A stretch of 24,939 nucleotides of DNA. It comes from Bremia lactucae (Eukaryota; Oomycota; Peronosporomycetes; Peronosporales; Peronosporaceae). Location of the stretch: assembly GCF_004359215.1 (NCBI RefSeq), contig NC_090618.1, positions 3,299,025-3,323,963 of the forward strand, given 5' to 3'. Below are positions 1 to 8,661 of the stretch, piece after piece (positions within the stretch are counted from its first letter, which is position 1; each line of letters starts with the position of its first letter). The position numbers and the translations under genes are program-made. Below the pieces are notes generated by a model. It worked only from the letters and a program-made list of their open reading frames with translations. It was not told where the DNA came from and did no database searches.

Positions 1-301
1 GTTTGGATGGGCAATAATGCCGCATCATCACTCCTCATGAGCTCGTTGTCCGCATCACTACTATGAGGTGACGGCAACGGTGTCGACTCATTGTAGTCGA
101 CAATGAGCGACGGATCAACATCCTCACTGTTAAAGTGGGATGGATCCTTTAGCCCTGTTAACGCGACAGCCGCAGTGGCTGTCTGCGTTCCGACTAAGGC
201 ATTAGACGCAGCCGGCGAATTAACGCGGCGCGTGCGCTTAGTGCGAGGTTGTGTGGGCGTCTTCGCAGACGACCCACCAACGTGGCCCCTTTTAGGTGGC
301 A
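1..301 (-). CDS. Gag-like N-terminal ORF of a Gypsy-type retroelement (partial)
   Basis: An ORF opens with ATG at 301 and runs leftwards without a stop to the window edge (about 100 codons). It begins MPPKRGHVGGSS, followed by a basic Pro/Thr/Arg-rich stretch (PRTKRTRRV) and then a low-complexity acidic/Ser region (SEDVDPSLIVDYNEST). There is no recognised catalytic motif. The gag assignment rests on position: it lies 133 bp inside an LTR-like sequence (435-1007) and points away from it, as gag does after a 5' LTR. A basic, disordered N-terminus is common in oomycete Gypsy gag proteins, but this is inference. It could instead be an unrelated host ORF cut by the window. Confidence 0.45.
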
Positions 302-468
302 TCTTGGGCGCCGTGTATAGAAACACGTGCGCGAGAGTGATCGAGTGAACTAGCGGCGCGTAAAGCTGCTCGCAGTTCCTCTCTCTACTCTGTCGAATTT
401 AAAAATGTAAATTCGTTCTTAAAGAGGGGGATGGTGTAACGGGCTAGAGTTGCCCTAATGTTACACAG

Positions 469-526
469 TCCCCATTAAGTACATTTGGTACTTAAGGGGA
501 TGGTCAATTACTAAATAATAGTAATT
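469..526. repeat. Two adjacent hairpin-forming inverted repeats in the left LTR
   Basis: TTAAGTAC and GTACTTAA pair across the loop ATTTG, extended imperfectly by flanking CCCC/GGGG. Immediately after, AATTAC (506-511) pairs with GTAATT (521-526) across a 9-nt AT loop. Similar serial hairpins occur in the right LTR. Confidence 0.7.
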
Positions 527-616
527 AGACCCAACACTCGGGTGTGGTGCACATTTGTGACCAACCCTTGTGGATGTGATGCACATGGGTGCATTCACAT
601 CATGGATGACGCCCAA

Positions 617-667
617 CGTCATCCATGATGACGGCTAGCGTCATCCATGATGACGGCTAGCGTCATC
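617..667. repeat. 22-bp tandem repeat, 2.3 copies, with TGACG/CGTCA half-sites
   Basis: The unit CGTCATCCATGATGACGGC plus TAG occurs exactly at 617-638 and 639-660 and restarts at 661. Each unit contains CGTCA and TGACG in inverted orientation. A further inverted partial copy (CATGGATGACG) lies just upstream at 600-610. The half-sites resemble the core of bZIP/CREB-type binding sites; any regulatory use is inference. Confidence 0.75.
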
Positions 668-842
668 AGTTACGCGAGGTATCTACAAAGATACGCTCGC
701 AATACATATTAAATGATATCTATAGAGATAACATTTTAATTGGTAAAAATTGGTATTTGTATTTAATTCTATTAAATATAAATCAGTCTGAAAATTACTA
801 CCTACTTGGTAAGTGCGCACGAGGAGACGGATTACCGCTCCC

Positions 843-852
843 GTGACGTCAC
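843..852. promoter_or_regulatory. CRE-like palindrome in the left LTR
   Basis: GTGACGTCAC is a perfect 10-bp palindrome containing the full CRE/ATF consensus TGACGTCA (844-851). It lies 176 bp downstream of the TGACG/CGTCA tandem repeat within the same LTR. Binding is not demonstrable from sequence. Confidence 0.4.
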
Positions 853-1007
853 TTCACCAGAGTTCTTAGTGTGTTGGGTGAGGTCGCTTGCGCGCCCACC
901 ACAACTACCTCACTGCACGCAAGAGAAGCAGGTGCAAACCGCTTCCTCGCTGTGCTAGGGTGTGTGCTTAAGTAGAGCGTGGCCGCATTACGACGTGCCC
1001 GCCTACA

Positions 1008-1260
1008 TTAGGGGTCACCGAGATACCTGTGCTGGGCTGCATCGTAGGCACACATGGTTTACGAGCAGACTCATGCAATGTAAAGTCTGTAAAGAAATGG
1101 CCAATACCACGTCACGTGAAGCATCTGCGCCAATTCCTCATTCGTCTAAAGAGACCGATGGTGACGCCGACCGTGAGTCGAAAATTAATCCGGTGCGGAT
1201 GGCAGGGAAGTCGAATAATTCTACTCGAAAAACTCCTTTCGCCGTAATATGGACTCGGAG
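1008..1260 (+). pseudogene. Old, internally deleted Ty3/Gypsy pol remnant
   Basis: Reading from 1008, the translation contains TEIPVLGCIVGTHGLRAD, then KSVKKWPIPRHVK and LRQFL. This is the segment joining the reverse transcriptase to RNase H in Ty3/Gypsy polyproteins. At about 1133 it switches abruptly to a sequence reading HSSKETDGDAD in another frame. That matches the linker after the integrase in the right-hand element (HLAKETDGDAD on the minus strand near 24310-24345). RNase H and integrase are therefore missing between the two parts: an internal deletion with frame change. The left LTR at 435-1007 directly abuts it. The downstream end is not clear. Confidence 0.7.
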
Positions 1261-1851
1261 AGCGGGGAGGACACGAGTCTGTCAACACCATCTTCTCCAA
1301 AATGGCAAGCCGATGATTAGCCTTTCGTAACCCTGGCAAATTATTAATAAAGATAACAATTTTGTACTACTTTATTTATTTCCTTTTAGAGCAAAATAAT
1401 ATTTATTTTTCCTTAATAGGAACAATTTTATTTAACGGACTCCCCGTTGCATTAATATCGCATATTAGAATTTATTTAAACCCTTCTTATGTCAAATTTA
1501 TATAATTAAAATAAATATTCGTGCAAGACTCCCGCCAAAAGTAGTGAATTTAAGGGTCGACGACAAAGCGCTTTTCTTAATTTAAAGACTTCAGTCCACA
1601 GACCTATGTTTAAAAACGTTTGAAAAAGGCCTCCTTCTATCACCACAAACAGATTATCTTTAATTGCAGTAATTCTCGTGATCCTGGGAGAGCCAATTTC
1701 GTAATGTCTCGTTTCTATATTCTTCAAGAAAAAAGGCCTTTTAATAGGTTACATGTATCGTTACGGTACCGAACGGGTGACAGTAGTAACCCAATCGTAG
1801 CACCTAGTTACCCAAGTCATCACTGCTCCAGGACGACAGCCACGCGACAGG
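1261..1851. other. AT-rich intergenic region upstream of RAD51
   Basis: About 1340-1520 is strongly AT-rich with no ORF of interest. From 1520 to 1851 composition becomes more balanced and presumably includes the RAD51 promoter and 5' UTR. I see no convincing gene, RNA or repeat. Confidence 0.4.
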
Positions 1852-3242
1852 ATGGACGTCCAATACCAGGAAGAAGAACAGGAATTGGGCCTTGAAACTC
1901 ATGAAATGGTACAGAATAACATCATCTAGTAGATGCAAAGCGCAAGAAGAACGAGACTCATGTGATTTTCATGCAATAGCAAGGTCCGCGACTCGTAAAT
2001 ATCCTCGAGCAGGCAGGCATTAACGCCTCGGACGTTAATAAGCTAAAAGAAGCTGGTATGCACACGGTCGATGCGGTAGCAATGGCCACGAAGAAGCATC
2101 TTGTAGGCATAAAGGGCATAAGCGAAGTCAAAGCTGACAAGATGCTTAAAGCGGCTCGTGAGATGGTCAACGTAGGTTTTACAACGGTGGGACAATAGCC
2201 TCTTTATGCCTGAAAAAAACAAAGGCAATAACCAATGCTGCAGTGCTCATTGTATCATATAATCCACTTGAATAGGCTGCCGATGTGCTCGAGAGCCGAC
2301 GCGATTTAATCACGCTCTCTACTGGGTCAAACGCCGTGGATGAGTTGCTAAAAGGTGGTGTCGAAACAGGTTCTATTACGGAAATTTTTGGAGAATTTCG
2401 GACAGGGAAGACGCAATTGTGCCATCAACTCTGTGTAACATGCCAGCTTCCCGTCGATCGTGGCGGTGGCGAAGGCAAGGCGCTGTTTATTGACACGGAA
2501 GGCACCTTTCGTCCGCAGAGGCTTCAAGCGATTGCCGAAAGGTACGGATTGGATGGAGCTAGCGTGCTTGACAACGTCGCCTTCGCTCGTGCGTATAATT
2601 CCGAGCATCAAGTCCAGTTATTGAGTCAAGCTTCGGCGATGATGGCCGAGTCACGCTTTGCTCTCGTGATTGTTGATAGCGCTACTGCGTTGTTTCGAAC
2701 GGATTATACAGGTCGTGGAGAATTGGCAGCTCGACAACAGGAACTCGCCAAGTAGGATGCCAATTGACTTTTATGGCATGCATGAGAAAGATTGATCGCT
2801 CATTTGGTTTCTTGTGATAGATTTCTTCGCGCACTGACAAAAATGGCGGACGAGTTTGGGGTGGCTGTCGTCATTACAAATCAGGTATGTAACATCGAGT
2901 GGAGAGAGGGCAAAAGAACGGTTAGGACACTGTGTTGTTTAAATGGATAGATGACCGCGAATCCGGATTCGGGTATGTTTGCAAAGGACCCGCTTCAGCC
3001 CATTGGAGGCAATATTATGGCCCATGCTTCGTGCACCAGGTCTGGTAGTTGTATTCGCAAGCAGGCTTTTTGTGGAGCACGTTTAGAATCTAATTAGTAT
3101 TGCTACTTCATGTTGCAGACTTCGACTTCGAAAAGGACGAGGAGAGAATCGCGTCATGAAAGTCGTGGATTCCCCCATTCTTCCAGAATCCGAAGCCATT
3201 TACTCCATCACGGAGCAAGGCATTCAAGATGAACTTAATTAG
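1852..3242 (+). CDS. RAD51: RAD51 recombinase, six exons
   Basis: Eukaryotic RecA-family strand-exchange protein for homologous recombination in the nucleus. Exons by GT-AG introns: 1852-1908, 1980-2186, 2276-2751, 2821-2884, 2951-3039, 3119-3242; introns are 71, 89, 69, 66 and 79 nt. Joined, they give 338 codons plus stop, as in RAD51 of other eukaryotes (about 339). Exon 2 carries the N-terminal helix-hairpin-helix ([21 protein letters not shown]). Exon 3 has Walker A GEFRTGKT at residues 127-134, the same position as in human RAD51, and Walker B LVIVDS. Exons 4-6 carry [23 protein letters not shown] and [23 protein letters not shown] and the C-terminus favour RAD51 over DMC1. Exon 1 (19 residues, acidic) is the least certain part. 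The reading frame is intact. Its 3' end converges with the methyltransferase gene 203 bp away. Confidence 0.93.
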
Positions 3243-3445
3243 GGACACGGGTAGCTTGTATTTCACACACTGCCAAACAATTTTAAACAACACCATGGAT
3301 CATCGCTGTTTGTTCTCTATCATCGGATTCAGACGCTACTTCTCTTTATGAATCGAACAAAAGGTGGCATCATTCGCATCAAGTTGCCAGGGACTATAAC
3401 GTCGACTCAAGCACTCGTGCTTCTAGACGGCCAATGATTCAAAGC

Positions 3446-4945
3446 CTACGCTTTCTTTCCGTAAAACAATCCCCACTTCTGGTCGCCGTCCCCGCAACGC
3501 ACGATCTTGGCCTCCCAGCCATCAACAATGTACTCAAAGTCCGACACGCTCGTCTCGGCGACAAATTGATCTTTTTGCGCCAACGTCCGTGCGAGTTCGT
3601 CCTTTAATATTGCTACAAACTGCTCTGTACGATCTTCAGCCACTACTGACTTGAAACCGACTGCTTCGAGTGTTTTGCCATATTGAGACGGCGACAAGAG
3701 ATGATACCCACGACTTTGAACGTACGCTGTAAAGCGATCCGTTGGCTCTTGTTCTCCTCGACAGTAGTCAGAAATAAGTACACGCCCTCGTGGTTTTAAC
3801 CAGCGGAAAAACTTGGCAAACAATGTTTGCTTCTCTTTAATGTGTAGAAGCGTGTCACGAGAGTAAATGACATCAAACGATTCAGCTGGAAACTCTTTCT
3901 TTGTCGCGTCACAAATTTCAAACTCGACGTCGATGTTGGACTCACTCATGGAAGTCTCGAGGGCTCGATGAACCATATTCGTTGAAAGATCAATGCCAAC
4001 AACCGAGACACTGAATTCACGTGCCATGTAGAAGTCTCCTCCTCCAATTCCACAGCCCACATCCAGAACTCGCTCACCTGGCTGGAGATGAAGTTTTTGT
4101 ACAAACTCCGTCGTCGTCGTCTGTCCACCCGTACTAATGTAGCCGTGTCCAAAGATCTTTTCATACCGCGTAATGCTCTCGTTGGAATACTGTTGTTCAT
4201 CGAGAAACTTTTGAAACGTAGTTACTTGTTTATTGTGTTTTGCCACTTTTTCTTTGATGGCTTTGGAATAGCGAAAAAACACTTGTCCATTGTTTTTCTT
4301 GATCTTGCGATAGACAGCAACGCTGCCGGAAGACTCGAGATTAAAGTACTCCATGGTTCCGTTTGCCTCGTTTGAAATGACTGAACCAAATGCTCCAATA
4401 TAGAAAGAAGGATGACGGTATTGAGTCGGATTCGTGCTACGCTCGACATCTCCCGATTGCCGAAAACATGATTCTCGGAAAAAAAGTTGGCCGCCAGGAC
4501 GTAACCATTTGATGGCTTTCTGGGCAAATTGGTGGACTTCGTCGTCACTCAGATACATAAAGAGCCAGTTGCTAAAGATCACATCCAACGAGTTGGATTC
4601 AGCTTCGAGAGTTACGACGTCCTTGTGGAGAAAAGTGACGTTAGCCATGTGGCTATTCGTGGCCAAATTGGCCTTATGGAAATCCTCAATGAATTCCACG
4701 GCCGTGACAGTCTTGGCTTTTGCGCCAATGATGGACGTGAAGCGGCCAATGCCAGCAGCTAGTTCGAGTACGTCCTTGTGATCCATGGAAGGCGCATGCG
4801 CCATGATCTCGGGCATTTCAAGTTCATGGAGAATCTGGGCGTTCGAGTCCAGCATCATGGTCTTAATGTCCGCGCTAGAACTGTGCTCGACCCAATACGA
4901 CTTCATTTCTTTGCGAGTCGTCTCTCGAGAACTATTCATTGCCAT
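3446..4945 (-). CDS. Phosphoethanolamine N-methyltransferase (plant-type, two domains)
   Basis: SAM-dependent enzyme methylating phosphoethanolamine stepwise to phosphocholine for phosphatidylcholine synthesis (EC 2.1.1.103 family). The 499-residue protein has two class I methyltransferase domains in tandem: motif I VLELAAGIGR at about 59-68, followed by FSNWLFMYL, and motif I VLDVGCGIGGG at about 293-303, followed by VIYSRDTLLHI. Plant PEAMTs have the same layout and about the same length (near 490). Start: the open frame extends upstream to 5032, but that codon is TTG. ATG at 4945 sits in a strong Kozak context (CCACCATGG) and a second ATG follows two codons later. Single exon, no break seen. 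Location is presumably cytosolic. Confidence 0.93.
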   Translation of the reverse strand: MAMNSSRETTRKEMKSYWVEHSSSADIKTMMLDSNAQILHELEMPEIMAHAPSMDHKDVLELAAGIGRFTSIIGAKAKTVTAVEFIEDFHKANLATNSHMANVTFLHKDVVTLEAESNSLDVIFSNWLFMYLSDDEVHQFAQKAIKWLRPGGQLFFRESCFRQSGDVERSTNPTQYRHPSFYIGAFGSVISNEANGTMEYFNLESSGSVAVYRKIKKNNGQVFFRYSKAIKEKVAKHNKQVTTFQKFLDEQQYSNESITRYEKIFGHGYISTGGQTTTTEFVQKLHLQPGERVLDVGCGIGGGDFYMAREFSVSVVGIDLSTNMVHRALETSMSESNIDVEFEICDATKKEFPAESFDVIYSRDTLLHIKEKQTLFAKFFRWLKPRGRVLISDYCRGEQEPTDRFTAYVQSRGYHLLSPSQYGKTLEAVGFKSVVAEDRTEQFVAILKDELARTLAQKDQFVAETSVSDFEYIVDGWEAKIVRCGDGDQKWGLFYGKKA

Positions 4946-6235
4946 GGTGGAAAAGGATCTTGTGCAGTCGTGATGAATATTTGCGAATGATTTATCACGG
5001 ATGAGGTTTGGCGTGTTGAGGTGGTTGCTCAATCGAGGTGCTTCAGACGGATTGAGGATTTACCATGTACTACCTTTCGATTCCGATTAGAGGTCGCTCT
5101 TGATGTAGCAACTGCGTGTTTAGATCCGTAGGAAAATAGCGACGAGCTAGACTGCATACTTAAATAATGATGCGACGCTTTGCTGTTTGCTAATGCCTTT
5201 TCTCTACACCCCCACGTACCGAAGCACTGATGTCGTCATCTGCTCTTTAGTTCGTTTGCAGTGTCGAAATACTCACTGTTGCGGCTTCGGTACTCTTGTT
5301 TTAATCTTTATCAAGGAGCTCTCCTCCGCTCTCACTAAGTATAGGCTTCTGCTTCCTACTTACATGCTGATAGACACTTTATCGCAACGAAATGACCAAG
5401 CGATGCAAGATGGTTACTCTGCGACTTCGTGCAAAGAAAACGAGTAACGGCAGTCTATTCTTTTCTACCGTATGACAATCTCACCTTTAGTCGACCTCAT
5501 CAATGCGCGCACTAGCTCCTCCTTGACACGGTACGATCTTTGGCCAATACTGACCTTCTTCTAGTAATTTTATATATCGGGACGGTACGACTAGCATTGG
5601 AAGCTTTCTAGTTAATAGACGTGAAAATAGTCCGAGATGATGCGCGAGCTCGAGGCTTTACCAGCATACACAACTAAGCAAACAAAATTTGTTTATTCAT
5701 AATGTGCCGGAGCGTGTCAAATGATCCCGCCGGGAATCTTAAGTATTAACTGCTAAACATATTAACGGCAAGGCTTACATAAGTATCGACCACCAACTCG
5801 GATCGTCGACAAACTATCTACATCTCTACTCTCTAAGCGCTCATTATGTGTTGATACTTTGACTTTGACGAGGTTAACATCCAAGTATACGCAAGTTGAC
5901 ATCCTCTATGAAAACTTAACTATTCTACTGGTAACTGATCATAACATGCATTGGCAATTAGCCCCTACTATCCTTTTTAGCATTGACAATGAGCGTATTT
6001 ATCCTTCCACAGCACTAAGAAGGGCATCAGTGCTCATTATCTAGCACAATAGTTTCAATGACATCAAGATCCATATATGCAAAAGCCAATTAAATAAGTC
6101 GGAGAAGATTTTATTATATTCAGATGGATTTCAACGAAAATTGATGGATTTTAACGGTTCCCAAAATGTTTTATACATCCAGCTTGATTTACCAACATTA
6201 ACAATCGCACGAGACCTCGAAGCTCCGGCTTCCAT
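4946..6235. other. 1.3-kb intergenic region
   Basis: It separates the divergent methyltransferase (-) and VTT (+) genes and must hold both promoters. The largest ATG-started ORF (5193-5447, 84 codons) has no recognisable features and uneven composition. I see no RNA gene, transposon end or strong repeat. Confidence 0.4.
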
Positions 6236-7141
6236 ATGGTACCCAATTATGGCATCGGGGTCGTAGCCCACTCCAGTATGACCCAAAGAGATGATGGGAA
6301 GCGTCGACAGCGGCAATTGCAGCTTCGTCTAGGTTTCTTTGCCGTATTGCTAACCACTGTCGTCTCGCTCCTTTTCCTGTTGCCGGTACGGAGGTACATG
6401 GAGATCACTAGCGCGTGGGCAGATGAACACGTCGTTCTCGGGACGCTAGGGTTCATCTTGGTCTTCTGGGTCGCCGTACCGCTCTGCTTGCCAGCTACAG
6501 CTTTAGAGATGATGGTTGGCTCCCTATTTGGCGTTCCTATCGCTGTTGTCGTGATCACGATCGGCAAGACGGGGGGGTCTACACTCGCGTTTCTGCTTGG
6601 CCGGTGCATGGGCAAGGAATTGATAGGCACGTACCTTAGCACGAATTATCCAGCGTTTCGAGCATTTTCCGAGATCCTAAACAGCCCCAGCTGGAAGCCC
6701 GTGCTGCTGTTTCAGCTCTCCAGTATTCCAAATCTAGTCAAGGTTTACAGTCTTGCCGTAACCCACGTCTCGATCTCTCGCTTTGCAGTGTCCTCAGCAA
6801 TTGGGACGCTCCCGCACGCTGTGTTGTGGGCGTCTGTTGGCGAACAAGCGACTGATATTGCAGCAATCATTACGGGGGAGACCAAAGTCTCGACGAGTCG
6901 AATGGTGGTGGTCGTCACAGGTCTTGCACTGACTACGCTGGCCATCACGTTTCTTGTCGTATACACGAAGCGGCAGCTCGAGGTGCTTCAGAAACGAGAA
7001 GGCCGCAGTAGTAGAGAGGAAGGGCATTTGATTGCTGTAGAAATTGATGGTGCTACTATAAAGAAGAGCACGACGCCGAATGCGCGTTTACCGACACTTA
7101 CAGACTTCGTCTGGACTTCAGGTGCTCGTGTTAAAAATTGA
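6236..7141 (+). CDS. VTT-domain (TVP38/TMEM64/DedA-like) membrane protein, copy 1
   Basis: Multi-pass membrane protein of the VTT superfamily, whose members act in the Golgi/ER and in lipid scrambling. The 301 residues include a first hydrophobic helix at about 32-50, a second at about 66-88, the family GSLFGVP...GKTGGSTLAFLLGR segment at 95-123, a re-entrant/amphipathic stretch around SSIPNLVKVYSLAVTHVSISRF (162-183) and a last helix at about 223-243 ending VVYTKRQLE. Start: ATG 6236 is used, but the ATG at residue 15 (6278, MTQRDDGKRR) would give an N-terminus closer in length to the downstream paralogue. The tail (250-301) is polar. Tandem paralogue of the gene at 7531; same strand, 389 bp apart. 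Confidence 0.85.
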   Translation: MVPNYGIGVVAHSSMTQRDDGKRRQRQLQLRLGFFAVLLTTVVSLLFLLPVRRYMEITSAWADEHVVLGTLGFILVFWVAVPLCLPATALEMMVGSLFGVPIAVVVITIGKTGGSTLAFLLGRCMGKELIGTYLSTNYPAFRAFSEILNSPSWKPVLLFQLSSIPNLVKVYSLAVTHVSISRFAVSSAIGTLPHAVLWASVGEQATDIAAIITGETKVSTSRMVVVVTGLALTTLAITFLVVYTKRQLEVLQKREGRSSREEGHLIAVEIDGATIKKSTTPNARLPTLTDFVWTSGARVKN

Positions 7142-7530
7142 CAAACTGATGCTTTGATTATATGAGTAGAAAGAATTGGCGAGCAACTTTTTGGTGCTAT
7201 GTCAAACTTTGATTGAGGGGTCAGTTTTTGGTGATGTCGTTTACGGTGTGTCGTGCATTTGGGTATAAATCTTAAAATTTAGAAGGCAAGTTTGCCAATA
7301 AGTGACTTGTATTTTAATTGTCATTGCGTATGAACCATGTTTGACTAAAACGTTTTAATCGAAAGTAGTGTACATAATCATCATTTCGTATTGCAGAGAC
7401 AACCCAAGATAGCCACATCGCACAAGCTAAAAACTCACCCATTTCATTTTTACCGTACTCCAAACCGAATCGTATCTGTTCAGATTATTCTTTATTTCGA
7501 ATCTGTCGAGCCACACGAGGTAGCTGGTCG
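7142..7530. other. Intergenic spacer between the two VTT genes
   Basis: 389 bp, AT-leaning, no ORF. It holds the 3' end of copy 1 and the promoter of copy 2. Separate transcription is likely. Confidence 0.4.
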
Positions 7531-8364
7531 ATGCATACGTCAAATACCTTGAAACGATGGCTAAAGGCGGCGGTATGGATGACGCTACTAGGCGGAATAG
7601 CTTACATATTTATAAAGATTGTGCCTATGAAGCTTTTCATCGCCAACAGCATGACGTGGATTCAGACTAACCCGACCATAGGAGCCATGGTGTTACCGCT
7701 CGTTCTGACCCTGGCTGTCCTACTTTGTATTCCATCACCGGGCGTTGAGATCCTTGCGGGTTCAATGTTTGGTCTTGTGGCCGGCACGCTGCTCTGTGTA
7801 CTTGGCAAGACCATTGGCCAGATGATTGCGTTCCTTACAGCCAAGCACTTTGGTAAAGACCGAATCAGCGAATTTTTGAAGACCAATTTCCCCACTTTTG
7901 CGACATTAGCGACGGTGTTGCAGAGCTCCAGCTGGAAGTTACTACTTTTGATACAAGTAGCCAATGTGCCTCACCTCGTTAAATGCTGTGGATTGGCGAT
8001 CGCTGATATCTCAGCTTATCGATTCGCGGCGTCCTCGGCGATGGGTGGACTCCCGTATGCCATTTTGTGGTCGTATATCGGAGTTTATGGCAACAACCTC
8101 GTTACTGCTGATTTGAGTGGGACGTCATTTCGGCACCACATGGTCCTTGGAGTCGGTGGTACCATATTAACTGTGCTAAGTATATGGTGGCTTGTGGTCT
8201 ACACCAAGCAGCAGCTGCACAAGGAATTGCAACGTGTCCAGAACGTTCTCTACGCCAAAGACACTTTAATTACTATCTCGACGCTAGAAAATCGTATCGC
8301 AGGTGCGCAGAATGGCGTATTGCGTCCCGAAACGCTCACTACTACTCGCACTGCCGTTTGCTAG
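7531..8364 (+). CDS. VTT-domain (TVP38/TMEM64/DedA-like) membrane protein, copy 2
   Basis: 277 residues, ATG at 7531. The architecture parallels the gene at 6236: hydrophobic helices at about 13-30 and 50-68, AGSMFGL...GKTIGQMIAFLTAKHFG at 76-108, the motif stretch SSSWKLLLLIQVANVPHLVK (132-151) followed by SAYRFAASSAMGGLPYAILW, and a last helix ending VVYTKQQL near 225. Local matches to copy 1 (SxSWK, PxLVK, RFAxSSAxGxLPxAxLW, VVYTKxQL) show a tandem duplication. The long diverged segments between them show it is not recent. The Ser/Thr-rich C-terminus differs from copy 1. Substrate and compartment cannot be read from sequence. Confidence 0.85.
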   Translation: MHTSNTLKRWLKAAVWMTLLGGIAYIFIKIVPMKLFIANSMTWIQTNPTIGAMVLPLVLTLAVLLCIPSPGVEILAGSMFGLVAGTLLCVLGKTIGQMIAFLTAKHFGKDRISEFLKTNFPTFATLATVLQSSSWKLLLLIQVANVPHLVKCCGLAIADISAYRFAASSAMGGLPYAILWSYIGVYGNNLVTADLSGTSFRHHMVLGVGGTILTVLSIWWLVVYTKQQLHKELQRVQNVLYAKDTLITISTLENRIAGAQNGVLRPETLTTTRTAVC

Positions 8365-8661
8365 CGACTTGACCAGTCTATGAATGTATAACTCCAGAAG
8401 TAGTAGTTTCACCAGATCAAACATTCAGTGCAGATTATAGGAGAATGCCAAATATCCCATAAATTAAAATTATACAGATTAAATCTCGTTTTTTATCCGA
8501 TGACCTCAAAAATTAAACAGGTAAGGGCAGGGGTAGGTCCGGCGTTGTTGGGCTTTCCGAACAACTTCTGATCCTAGAGGATTGAATTGTGACCGACACA
8601 TTGACAAGTACGGATCAATTAAGTACGAACGTCAACATAGGTGCAAGGGACGTTAACTCGC

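Larger units (their letters stand above)
435..1007 (-). mobile_element. Putative 5' LTR of the left Gypsy-like element
   Basis: On the minus strand this interval starts TGTAGGCGGG at 1007 and ends GCCCGTTACA at 435, giving the canonical TG...CA ends. The right-hand LTR, whose orientation is fixed by its pol gene, ends GCCCTGTTACA, which supports minus orientation here. Inside are several short hairpins (469-500, 506-526), a 22-bp tandem repeat (617-667) and a full CRE palindrome TGACGTCA (844-851). The outer edge abuts a plus-strand reverse-transcriptase fragment, so this copy seems to have inserted into an older element. No TGG-type primer binding site is visible inside the LTR. A purine run at 421-434 resembles a polypurine tract and would argue for the opposite orientation, so boundaries and strand are provisional. 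Confidence 0.45.

Noticed and set aside
103..348. 81-codon plus-strand ORF at the left end
   Set aside because: The opposite strand carries a longer open frame starting MPPKRG that runs off the window and fits a retroelement gag next to an LTR.
421..434. Purine tract before TGTAAC read as a polypurine tract of a plus-strand element
   Set aside because: It is a fair candidate, but the gag-like ORF and the LTR terminus shared with the right element favour minus orientation. The doubt is noted in the LTR entry.
962..1330. 122-codon plus-strand ORF
   Set aside because: It starts inside the LTR and crosses from LTR into broken Gypsy pol. Only the KETDGDAD portion is meaningful, as part of the remnant.
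1852..3242. RAD51 gene as a pseudogene because of in-frame stops after GQ and LAK
   Set aside because: The stops lie in introns with GT-AG borders. The spliced frame is complete, and Walker A falls at the expected residue.
1852..3242. DMC1 identity for the recombinase
   Set aside because: The segments [22 protein letters not shown] and the C-terminus match RAD51 rather than DMC1 signatures.
4946..5032. N-terminal extension giving a 528-residue methyltransferase
   Set aside because: The upstream start codon is TTG. The ATG at 4945 has a near-ideal Kozak context and gives the length usual for the family.
5193..5447. 84-codon ORF upstream of the first VTT gene
   Set aside because: No signal, domain or periodic pattern; composition typical of chance ORFs.
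6247..6642. 131-codon minus-strand ORF
   Set aside because: Antisense shadow of the first VTT gene, with no protein-like features.
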